From contig JACKJC010000004.1 of the NCBI GenBank assembly GCA_020638195.1, forward strand, positions 434,001 through 498,000: a stretch of 64,000 nucleotides of DNA, given 5' to 3'. Position numbers and translations under genes: made by a program. The stretch is from Methylobacteriaceae bacterium (GTDB lineage Bacteria > Pseudomonadota > Alphaproteobacteria > Rhizobiales > Beijerinckiaceae). This document shows positions 44,949 through 51,925 of this stretch, piece by piece; the first letter of the stretch is position 1; each line of letters opens with the position of its first letter. Below the pieces are notes generated by a model. It was not told the DNA's origin. It ran no database searches and worked only from the letters and a program-made list of their open reading frames with translations.

Positions 44949-46772
44949 TCAGCGGCGCGCATTTTGCGCGACATGCACGACGCGCATCGTCTCCGCGATC
45001 ATGGTCGCGCTCGCCTGTGGCGGCGTGAGATTGTGATCGCAGCGCGCCATGCCGACGAGACGTACATTCGGATAGGCGGCGAGGCCCGCGCGATTCTTGC
45101 CGAAATAATCGTCGATCTCTCCGAGGCCGTCGTCGCCGTCGCTGTAGCACAGTGTCGTCGTCACGTTTCGTGCGCGCAGGATTTCGAACCGGCGCTTGCA
45201 TTCGGCATAAAGCGCGCCGCGTGGACCGACCGGTCCCAGATAGCGCATGGCCATCACGCCGATGCGCCGATAGACGCGCTTGAGCGCGTGAAGAAAGCCG
45301 GGCCACAGATCGGCCTTGCCGGTCAGCGCCTTGGCCATGCGCTCGCGCGTCAGAAGGCGCGACACGGCCGGACCGATGCGTCGATTGCCGTAGCGCAACG
45401 CCTGCTCGACGGATTCGGAGGGGTCCCAAACGAGTCGATAGATATTAGCCGCGACGAGGCCGGCGACGCGGCCGTCGTTGATCGCCGCCTGCAGGCCGAC
45501 ATAGGCGCCGCTGCATACGCCGAGCAGCACGACGGGTCCGAGGCCGAGTTCGGCGACATAGTCGATCGCCTCGGTCGCATCGAGCGCTGGCCAGTCGGAA
45601 TAGAGCGTCTGCCGGGGCTGTCCGGGGCGCGGCGCGCTATCGCCGATTCCCGCGAGATCGAAGCGCAGGCTCGCCACGCCCATCCGCGCGAGCGCGCGGG
45701 CATTCTCGACGCTCATGCGGCGCCAGCCGACATGCGAATTGCGGCCGACGCTGATCATCACGACGACAGGCGTACGCTCGGCCGAGACGGTCGCCGGACG
45801 GCACAGAACGCCGAACAGACGGTCGCCCTCGCCGAAGCGCGCCGCTGTCTCGACGAAACCATCTCCGGCGACGACGGCAGCGCCTTCGGCGACCTCGGCG
45901 GCGGGGGCTTCGGTCAGGCGCGCGGGCGCGATGTCGCGCAGCATGTCGATCACCCGCTGGAAAGCCGCCGTCGGCGTCACCGCCATGGTCGGACCCGCCA
46001 TGATCTCGGCATAGCCCTGCAGCGGGCATTCGCGCACATCGGCGCCATTCGCGGCAAGACGCGACACGGCTTCGCTCGCATCGACCTCGGGCTTGTCGGA
46101 GACGATGCAGAAGGCGCCCTCGGCCAGCTGCAGGCGCGCGAGATCGAGGCGCCGCGCCTGCGCGGCGAAGGCCGCGGGCATTACGAAACCGGCGATCGCA
46201 ACGTCGCCCGGCGCGATCTGCTCGCTGCCGTCGTCGTCGGCCGCGACCATCGCCGCGAGCGCCTGCGTTTCCCTGATATAGCGACGTCCGGTCAATGGCG
46301 GCGCGAGCAGGATCGCGCCTTTGGCGACAAGACCGCGCGCGACGGCCTCTGCGGCGATGAGGCAGCCGAGGCCGAAGCCTGCGAGCACGACCTCCCGCGC
46401 GCCGGCAAGGCGCTTCAGCAGCGCGGCTGCCTCGATGGCCGCATTGATCCAGTCGTCGAGATCGTGCGCCGTCAGGTCGGAGGCGGAATTGGCTGCGCCC
46501 GGATAATCGAACCGCAGAGTTGGATAGCCGGCGCCGGCCAGCATGGCGGAAAATTCGACGCAGGACCTGTGCGCGCACAGAGCCTCGTAGCCCCAGGGCG
46601 CGCAGAACAGCACGCCGATGTCGCCGGCTGCCGGGTGAAAATAGGCAAAGCCGTCGCGGAAGGCGACGGGCGTGGCGACCGGGCCTAGCGAAACGACCGC
46701 GCTTTCCGCGCGGACAGGGCGCGCGGACTGAGACGCGAAGGCGCTGACTGTGATGGCGTCGGTCCCGATCAT
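44949..46772 (-). CDS. Tandem alpha/beta-hydrolase fusion (exosortase-associated hydrolase 2- and 1-like)
   Basis: A 607-residue protein with two alpha/beta-hydrolase domains. Domain 1 (about 25-290) has 'LFCAPWGYEALCAHR', 'LRFDYPGAANS' and 'VVLAGFGLGCLIA'; Domain 2 (about 320-600) has 'VVMISVGRNSHVGWRR', 'LRFDLAGIGDS' and 'VVLLGVCSGAYVGL'. The nucleophile elbow G-x-S-x-G is GFGLG (no Ser) in the first and GVCSG (Cys) in the second. As I recall, the two separate hydrolases that accompany exosortase-type polysaccharide loci show the same patterns. The ATG at 46772 is preferred over a TTG at 46814, though neither has a strong ribosome site. It closes the exopolysaccharide locus. Confidence 0.8.
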   Translation of the reverse strand: MIGTDAITVSAFASQSARPVRAESAVVSLGPVATPVAFRDGFAYFHPAAGDIGVLFCAPWGYEALCAHRSCVEFSAMLAGAGYPTLRFDYPGAANSASDLTAHDLDDWINAAIEAAALLKRLAGAREVVLAGFGLGCLIAAEAVARGLVAKGAILLAPPLTGRRYIRETQALAAMVAADDDGSEQIAPGDVAIAGFVMPAAFAAQARRLDLARLQLAEGAFCIVSDKPEVDASEAVSRLAANGADVRECPLQGYAEIMAGPTMAVTPTAAFQRVIDMLRDIAPARLTEAPAAEVAEGAAVVAGDGFVETAARFGEGDRLFGVLCRPATVSAERTPVVVMISVGRNSHVGWRRMSVENARALARMGVASLRFDLAGIGDSAPRPGQPRQTLYSDWPALDATEAIDYVAELGLGPVVLLGVCSGAYVGLQAAINDGRVAGLVAANIYRLVWDPSESVEQALRYGNRRIGPAVSRLLTRERMAKALTGKADLWPGFLHALKRVYRRIGVMAMRYLGPVGPRGALYAECKRRFEILRARNVTTTLCYSDGDDGLGEIDDYFGKNRAGLAAYPNVRLVGMARCDHNLTPPQASATMIAETMRVVHVAQNARR

Positions 46773-46919
46773 GTGGCCGCAAGATAGCGAATGTCGCAGG
46801 GAAACCCGAGCCAAACCCCAAAATCCGGTTAATGGGTTTGGCGCAATCGCGGCATATACGGAAAGGTTACGCGCGGCGCAGATTGCGCGACAGCCGCGCC
46901 TCGTCTACGCGAGGCCCGT

Positions 46920-47846
46920 ATGAGCCAGGTCCTCGCCATCACCATCCCGATCTTCCTGATCATCGGCATTGCCTATTTCGCCGTGCGCGGCGGCCTCGTC
47001 GAGCAGGCCGGCCTGAAAACCATGGCGGGCTTCGTGCTCAATTTCGCCCTGCCGGCGCTCATCATCCGCGCTCTCGCCGCGCGCAAGCTGAGCGAGGTGG
47101 CCGACGCCTCCTACTTCCTCGTCTATGGCGGGGCCTCGCTCCTCGTCTTCGCGGCGGTCTTCGCCATCGCCCGCTGGGCTCGCGGGCGCGGCCAGTCGGC
47201 GAGCGCGATCCAGGCGCTGGGCGCGACCGCCGCCAACAGCGGCTTCTTCGGCTACCCGATCGCGGCGCTGGTGCTGGGCGCGCCGGCCGGCGTCGCCCTT
47301 TCGCTCAACATGGCCTTCGAGAACATCATCCTCATCCCGCTGGCGCTGGCGCTCGCCGAGGCCGGCCGCAGCGGCGGCGCGGGCGTCGGCGAGACCCTGC
47401 GTGGGGCCGGGCGCCGCCTCGTGCGCAATCCGCTCATCATAGCCATCGTCATCGGCGTCGCCCTGTCGGCGACCGGCCTCGCCCTGCCGGCCCCGGTCGC
47501 CCGCGCCGTCGACATGATGGCCAACGCCGCCGGCGCCGCCGCCCTCTTCGCCATCGGCGGCGCCTTGATCGGTCTGGAAACACGCGGCATGGCGGGCGAC
47601 GTCGGCCTGGTGGTCGCCGGCAAGCTGATCGCCCATCCACTCGCCGTCTTCGCCGGACTGAAGCTCGCGCCGGGCCTCGATCCGGCGCTGGCGAAAGCGG
47701 CGCTGATCTTCGCCTCCGCGCCCGTCATCACCATCTATCCGCTGCTCGGTCAGGTCTACGGCCAGGCGCAACTCTGCTCGGCCGCGCTCATTTCCGGCGT
47801 CGCCCTGTCGTTCCTGACGATTTCCACCCTGCTCTATTTCATTTGA
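46920..47846 (+). CDS. AEC-family (auxin efflux carrier-like) transporter
   Basis: A 308-residue membrane protein with ten predicted helices in two five-helix repeats. 'AGFVLNFALPALIIRALAAR' and 'ALGATAANSGFFGYPIAALV' are characteristic of the family, the latter with the conserved NxGFxGxP. Bacterial members move dicarboxylates such as malate or malonate; the substrate here is unknown. It lies 120 bp before rpmE. Confidence 0.92.
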   Translation: MSQVLAITIPIFLIIGIAYFAVRGGLVEQAGLKTMAGFVLNFALPALIIRALAARKLSEVADASYFLVYGGASLLVFAAVFAIARWARGRGQSASAIQALGATAANSGFFGYPIAALVLGAPAGVALSLNMAFENIILIPLALALAEAGRSGGAGVGETLRGAGRRLVRNPLIIAIVIGVALSATGLALPAPVARAVDMMANAAGAAALFAIGGALIGLETRGMAGDVGLVVAGKLIAHPLAVFAGLKLAPGLDPALAKAALIFASAPVITIYPLLGQVYGQAQLCSAALISGVALSFLTISTLLYFI

Positions 47847-47965
47847 GGATCAGGCCGCGCCCTTGCGCGCCGGCCCGGTTTCCGTTATTGAGCCGCCTTC
47901 CGTTTCAACGACGCGATATCAGGCGGGTCGCCCGACGATCTCCCGCGCGCCGCGAGGACCTGAAG

Positions 47966-48196
47966 ATGAAGACCGACATCCATCCCGAATATCACATGAT
48001 CAAGGTCGTCATGACCGACGGCACCGAGTTCATGACCCGTTCGACCTACGGCAAGGACGGCGACACGCTGAACCTCGACATCGATCCCAAGACGCATCCG
48101 GCCTGGACCGGCGGCTCGCAGCAGCTGCTCGACCGCGGCGGCCGTCTGTCGCGCTTCGCCTCGCGCTACGGCTCGATCGGCGCTGCGAAGAAGTAA
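47966..48196 (+). CDS. rpmE: 50S ribosomal protein L31
   Basis: A 76-residue ribosomal protein. 'MKTDIHPEYHMIKVVMTDGT' and 'DIDPKTHPAWTGG' match the alphaproteobacterial L31. It has no cysteines, so it is the zinc-free form. GAGGACCTGAAG lies just before the ATG, and a strong terminator follows 31 bases after the stop. Confidence 0.97.
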   Translation: MKTDIHPEYHMIKVVMTDGTEFMTRSTYGKDGDTLNLDIDPKTHPAWTGGSQQLLDRGGRLSRFASRYGSIGAAKK

Positions 48197-48227
48197 TTCG
48201 AGCCTTTCGGCTCGCATCCAAAGAAGA

Positions 48228-48258
48228 AGCCCCGGGCCTTGCGGTCCGGGGCTTTTTT
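48228..48258 (+). terminator. Rho-independent terminator of rpmE
   Basis: A stem of AGCCCCGGG(C) against (G)TCCGGGGCT with a short TTGC loop, followed by six T. It is well placed to end the rpmE transcript before the convergent rcdA gene. Confidence 0.9.
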
Positions 48259-48290
48259 CGTTGAGCCAGTGATTGGAGTCTTGAGCCGTT

Positions 48291-48815
48291 TTATGAAGCG
48301 AAAGCCATGCGCAGCCGCTCGATCTGGTCGGCGACCGGGCTGGAGGCGACCGGCGGCATGAGCGCCTCGGCTCGCGCGTAGAGCAGCTGGTCGAGATGAA
48401 TGATCCTGGCCTGCAGCCGCACGGAATGGGCGACGAGGTCGCGCAGGCGGGCCGGCAGGCGGTGGAAGGTCTCGGGCGCGCTCGCCATGTCCTGGTTGGA
48501 GAGCTTGACCTTGTGCTTCTCGCTGGCGGCCTGTGTCTGGGACATCTCGCCTTCGTTGACCGCGCGCTGCAGCAGGAGCCAGGAGGCGAGCTGCATCAGC
48601 CGCGTCGTCAGCCGCATGCTCTCCGAGGCATAGGCCAGCGCTTCCATGCGCGGCAGGGCCTTGGCCTCGGCGCGGCCCGGCCCGTCGAGATAGGCGGCGG
48701 CCTCCTCGACCAGGTTCATGCCTTCCTTGAACAGGGACTTGAACGCGTCGGAGCCCGCCAGACGCTCGACGAAGGAAACGGGCTCCTGGCCCAGGGAAGA
48801 CACCAAACGCACCAT
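48291..48815 (-). CDS. rcdA: DUF1465 / RcdA-like protease adaptor
   Basis: A 174-residue all-helical protein, the length of Caulobacter RcdA. RcdA helps deliver CtrA and other substrates to ClpXP through CpdR and PopA in the cell cycle. Family landmarks are 'FKSLFKEGMNLVEEAAAYLD', 'EALAYASESMRLTTRLMQLA' and 'RDLVAHSVRLQARIIHLDQL'. ATG 48815 has GGGTGAC upstream; the frame stays open to 48884 but the extra residues are not family-like. Its neighbours (DUF1192, TrcR) are also cell-cycle-linked or lineage-specific, which supports the call. Confidence 0.85.
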   Translation of the reverse strand: MVRLVSSLGQEPVSFVERLAGSDAFKSLFKEGMNLVEEAAAYLDGPGRAEAKALPRMEALAYASESMRLTTRLMQLASWLLLQRAVNEGEMSQTQAASEKHKVKLSNQDMASAPETFHRLPARLRDLVAHSVRLQARIIHLDQLLYARAEALMPPVASSPVADQIERLRMAFAS

Positions 48816-49083
48816 CACGTCACCCGTATCGTTTCGAATTGATCCGCCTGCACCGCCAGGCGGCCTTCGATCCGACACGAGCAATATAGCCGCCAGAACC
48901 GGGGCTTGTCCTGTTCAGTTTTGGTTAGGGTTAACGTGTCGGGCCCGGATTCCGGGCCTTTCGCGACGGAAGTTAATGGATCCGGGGCCGTGGCGCCGAC
49001 CCCGCCGCGCCTCTGCGCCGATGATTCCACAGCGCTTTCGCCGACAATAAAAGCCGCCTGAAAGCGCCCGGCCGATACAAAAG

Positions 49084-49107
49084 AGAGCCGCCCAAAGGCG
49101 GCTCTTT
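49084..49107. terminator. Hairpin in the rcdA upstream region, possible terminator
   Basis: A perfect 9-bp stem (AGAGCCGCC / GGCGGCTCT) with a CAAA loop. It is followed by TTT on the plus strand and by CTTTTG on the minus strand, so it could stop transcripts from either side. No annotated gene ends here, which hints at a small untranslated transcript. Confidence 0.5.
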
Positions 49108-49196
49108 GCAAGTTCAACAGGGAGGCGTCAAACAGAGTGGGCAGAGCCACTCGAGATCCCGAAAGCTCGGAATAGGAAAAGGCTGCGCCGATAAGG

Positions 49197-49211
49197 TTAA
49201 TTTTCGGTTAA
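49197..49211. promoter_or_regulatory. CtrA-box-like TTAA-N7-TTAA
   Basis: TTAA (49197-49200), seven bases, TTAA (49208-49211), the consensus for the cell-cycle regulator CtrA. A third TTAA follows at 49216. The nearest gene it could serve is rcdA on the minus strand, 380 bp away, with a hairpin in between, or an unseen small RNA. Confidence 0.45.
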
Positions 49212-49275
49212 GGAATTAACCCCTCCGACGCGTCAATTTGCGCCGGCGCGAACAGCCGCTCCGTTATGCGACGCC

Positions 49276-49473
49276 TTACGTCTTGAAAAAGGCCGCAGCA
49301 GCCGCAGCCGACGCCGCCTTGGCGGTCCTGGCCGCCTCCAGCCGCGCGATCTCCACACGCAGCAGCTCGATACGTTCGGCCAGCTCTCCGACCGACAGCG
49401 CATCGAGCGGCTGGCCGATCTCATGCTCGGGTTTCTTTTTCGGTTGCGCGAAAATGTCATCCTCGATGGCCAT
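49276..49473 (-). CDS. DUF1192 family protein
   Basis: A 65-residue protein. 'PKKKPEHEIGQPLDALSVGE' followed by 'LAERIELLRVEIARLEA' and the C-terminal 'AAAFFKT' are the marks of DUF1192, a short coiled-coil family found in alphaproteobacteria, often beside the same neighbours as here. The function is unknown. It is divergent from trcR. Confidence 0.88.
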   Translation of the reverse strand: MAIEDDIFAQPKKKPEHEIGQPLDALSVGELAERIELLRVEIARLEAARTAKAASAAAAAAFFKT

Positions 49474-49642
49474 CGGCGTCTCCCGGCGCGTCGTTTCGAT
49501 TGCTTTCGCACCTACGCCCGACTATATACCGGCCATCCCGTAATTTCAGTTCATACGAGGCTCGTAGCCTCGGCCGGGCCTCGGTCCGGCGGGCCTTTCT
49601 GCTTGGGCCCGATTCCGAGGCTAGAGCTTTCTGGAGGATCGA

Positions 49643-50350
49643 ATGAGCAACGCTCCGCTCATGCCCAAGGCGACCGCGATCTGGCTGGTCGAGAATACCT
49701 CGCTGACCTTCGACCAGATCGCCCGGTTCTGCAAACTTCATCCGCTCGAGGTGAAGGGCATCGCCGACGGCGAAGTGGGCGCTGGCATTCGCGGCGCCGA
49801 TCCGATCACCTCGGGCCAGTTGACCCGCGACGAGATCGCCCGCGCGGAAAAGGATTCCGGCTACGAGCTCAAGCTCGCCCAGTCCAAGGTCGTGCTGCCG
49901 ACCGTCAAGCGTCGCGGTCCGCGCTATACGCCGCTATCGCGCCGCCAGGATCGTCCCAACGCCATCCTCTGGCTGGTGCGCAACCATCCCGAGCTCAAGG
50001 ATGCGCAGATCATGCGCCTGGTCGGCACGACAAAGACGACCCTGCAGGCGATCCGCGAGCGCACCCACTGGAATTCGGCGCAACTGGCGCCGATGGACCC
50101 GGTGACGCTCGGCCTGTGCTCGCAGATCGATCTCGACATGGAAGTCGCCCGCGCCGCCAAGGATGCGCCGATCCGTCCGGAGGAGCCGAGCCAGACCCTG
50201 CTGCCGGCGGAGACGACCACCGCCCGCGAGCCGCGCACGACGGAAGACGTGTTCGGCGCGCCCAAGCCCCCGGCCCCGCGCGAGGACGAGGAAGAAATCG
50301 ACGTCGAGAGCGTCTTCGGCAAGCTCAAGGGCCTGAAGACCAAGGAATAA
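49643..50350 (+). CDS. trcR: Cell-cycle transcriptional regulator TrcR (DUF1013)
   Basis: A 235-residue protein. 'MPKATAIWLVENTSLTFDQI' and 'RPNAILWLVRNHPELKDAQI' are two copies of a helix-turn-helix-like unit, characteristic of DUF1013/TrcR proteins. The acidic C-terminus ends 'EEEIDVESVFGKLKGLKTKE'. TGGAGG lies 6 bases before the ATG. The leader has a 7-bp hairpin (49556-49572). A strong terminator follows. Confidence 0.9.
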   Translation: MSNAPLMPKATAIWLVENTSLTFDQIARFCKLHPLEVKGIADGEVGAGIRGADPITSGQLTRDEIARAEKDSGYELKLAQSKVVLPTVKRRGPRYTPLSRRQDRPNAILWLVRNHPELKDAQIMRLVGTTKTTLQAIRERTHWNSAQLAPMDPVTLGLCSQIDLDMEVARAAKDAPIRPEEPSQTLLPAETTTAREPRTTEDVFGAPKPPAPREDEEEIDVESVFGKLKGLKTKE

Positions 50351-50372
50351 GCTCGCCTCTTCGTGTAGCAGC

Positions 50373-50398
50373 AGGGCCGCGAATTCGCGGCCCTTTTT
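50373..50398 (+). terminator. Rho-independent terminator of trcR
   Basis: A perfect stem AGGGCCGCG / CGCGGCCCT around AATT, followed by five T, starting 23 bases after the trcR stop. Confidence 0.92.
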
Positions 50399-50408
50399 GT
50401 TTGCGCGT

Positions 50409-50437
50409 TTGACAGCGCCATTTAAGTTGATATCAAC
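50409..50437 (+). promoter_or_regulatory. Promoter with palindromic operator for the MarR-VOC pair
   Basis: TTGACA (50409-50414) is a perfect -35 element. The -10 region, 16-17 bases on, falls within a perfect 12-bp palindrome GTTGATATCAAC (50426-50437). The palindrome ends 5 bases before the ATG of the MarR gene. Binding of the MarR protein here would block RNA polymerase. Confidence 0.65.
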
Positions 50438-50442
50438 ATTTA

Positions 50443-50886
50443 ATGCGCTCCGCGTCCATCGCCCTGTCCACGATCCACGAAGTTCGCGATTCCTGTCTGT
50501 GTCTCGCCACCCAGCGCGCGGCCCGGCGGCTGGCGCGGCGCTTCGACCGGGCGTTCAAGCCGGTCGGGCTCACCAACCAGCAGTTTTCGCTGCTGATGCC
50601 GCTGAATGCGCCGGGACCGCAGCCGATGGTCGCACTGGCCGACCTCATGGGCATGGATCGCACGACGCTCACTGCAGCGCTCAAGGCGCTCGAGCGGCGC
50701 GGTCTGGTCGAAAGCGGCCGCGATCCGGACGACCGCCGCATCCGTCGTCTGACGCTGACCGACGCCGGTCGCGCCGCGCTCGAAGCAGCCCTGCCGATCT
50801 GGCGCGCCGAACACACCCGCATCGAGCAGGAAATCACCCCCGCCAAGGCCGGCGCGCTGCGCGCCGCGCTGCGGCCCATCGTCTGA
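50443..50886 (+). CDS. MarR-family transcriptional regulator
   Basis: A 147-residue winged-helix protein. 'LTNQQFSLLMPLNAPGPQPM', 'LMGMDRTTLTAALKALERRG' and the wing 'DPDDRRIRRLTLTDAG' are clear. The ATG follows the promoter palindrome so closely that the mRNA may have almost no leader. It most likely represses itself and the VOC gene 21 bp downstream. The inducer is unknown. Confidence 0.9.
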   Translation: MRSASIALSTIHEVRDSCLCLATQRAARRLARRFDRAFKPVGLTNQQFSLLMPLNAPGPQPMVALADLMGMDRTTLTAALKALERRGLVESGRDPDDRRIRRLTLTDAGRAALEAALPIWRAEHTRIEQEITPAKAGALRAALRPIV

Positions 50887-50907
50887 TTTCAACACGGAGG
50901 AATTGTC

Positions 50908-51426
50908 ATGCCTGTCCAAAGCCCAGCCCCGAAGGTCAAGCCCGTTCCCGACGGTTTTCGCACGGTAACGCCGCATCTCATCTGCGCCGGCGCGGCCGAT
51001 GCGATCGAATTCTACAAGAATGCTTTCGGCGCGATCGAAATGTTCCGACTGCCGACCCCCGACGGCCGCCTGATGCACGCCAGCATCATGATCGGCGATT
51101 CCATGGTCATGCTGGTCGACGAGATGAAGGAAATGGGCGCGCTCGGCCCGAAGTCGCGTGGCGGCACGCCGGTCGGCATCCACCTCCAGGTGGAAGACGC
51201 CGACGCCCTGTTCGCCCGCGCGGTCGCCGCCGGCGCGGCGGTGAAGATGCCCGTCATGGACATGTTCTGGGGCGACCGTTACGGCGTCGTCGTCGACCCC
51301 TTCGGCCATGAATGGTCGATCGCCACCCATATCCGCGACCTCACCCCCGACGAGATCGCCGCCGCCGCGCAGGAAGCGATGAAGAATGCGCAAGGATGCC
51401 CTGATATGGCGCAGTCCGGCGGCTGA
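50908..51426 (+). CDS. VOC-superfamily (PhnB/glyoxalase-like) protein
   Basis: A 172-residue protein with the paired beta-alpha-beta3 fold. 'VTPHLICAGAADAIEFYKNA', 'ASIMIGDSMVMLVDEM' and 'MFWGDRYGVVVDPFGHEWSI' match the PhnB-like group, with the metal-ligand His/Glu of 'GHEW'. GGAGGAATTGTC precedes the ATG. It is under the control of the MarR gene; it may bind or inactivate a small molecule. Confidence 0.9.
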   Translation: MPVQSPAPKVKPVPDGFRTVTPHLICAGAADAIEFYKNAFGAIEMFRLPTPDGRLMHASIMIGDSMVMLVDEMKEMGALGPKSRGGTPVGIHLQVEDADALFARAVAAGAAVKMPVMDMFWGDRYGVVVDPFGHEWSIATHIRDLTPDEIAAAAQEAMKNAQGCPDMAQSGG

Positions 51427-51795
51427 CTAAAAGGTCTCGAACTCGACCTTGGCGGGATAGAACGCGACATGCCCGGCGATGGCTGAGACCGCCACGCCGG
51501 GATGTTCGTAGGTCCAGACCGCATTGTCGGCGATATGTTCACCGTCGACGAGCGAAAAATAATTGGCGTCGCCCTTGTAGGGGCAATGCGTCACGCGCGA
51601 CGTGCGCTCGAAGAAGGCCATATCGACATCGCCGCGTGGAATATAGCGCACGGTGCGATAGCCGGCCTCGTCCAGTTCGAGCGCACGCGTCGTCTCCGCG
51701 ACGACTTTGCCGTTGAATAGCACGCGAAGACGCTCGTGCGACGGCTTGATCGAGATCGTATGGTCGGGGCCCGGAATCTTGAGGGCTGCGGTCAT
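51427..51795 (-). CDS. DUF427 domain protein
   Basis: A 122-residue all-beta protein. 'IPRGDVDMAFFERTSRVTHC' and 'PYKGDANYFSL' are the DUF427 signature. ATG 51795 gives the family's normal N-terminus; the frame continues upstream to 52017 without sense. The function is unknown. It abuts the VOC gene stop on the other strand and lies 130 bp from the DASS transporter on its own strand. Confidence 0.9.
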   Translation of the reverse strand: MTAALKIPGPDHTISIKPSHERLRVLFNGKVVAETTRALELDEAGYRTVRYIPRGDVDMAFFERTSRVTHCPYKGDANYFSLVDGEHIADNAVWTYEHPGVAVSAIAGHVAFYPAKVEFETF

Positions 51796-51925
51796 GGCGG
51801 CGCTCCTTGGCAAGAGGCGCTTGAAATAGGGTTCGGAAGCGCGTCGCCCAGACGGGCCGGCCTCCGCCTCGCGTTCGTCCACCTCACAGCTGTCGTCGCG
51901 CGACCGCAGGGATTGTGAATTTGAC

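Larger units (their letters stand above)
48816..49275. other. Intergenic gap with two hairpins and a CtrA-like site
   Basis: No protein-coding gene is visible in these 460 bases between rcdA and the DUF1192 gene. They contain a hairpin GGCCCGG-ATT-CCGGGCC-TTT (48942-48961), a second hairpin AGAGCCGCC-CAAA-GGCGGCTCT-TTT (49084-49107) and a TTAA-N7-TTAA box (49197-49211). A short non-coding RNA ending at one of the hairpins is possible but not shown. Confidence 0.55.
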
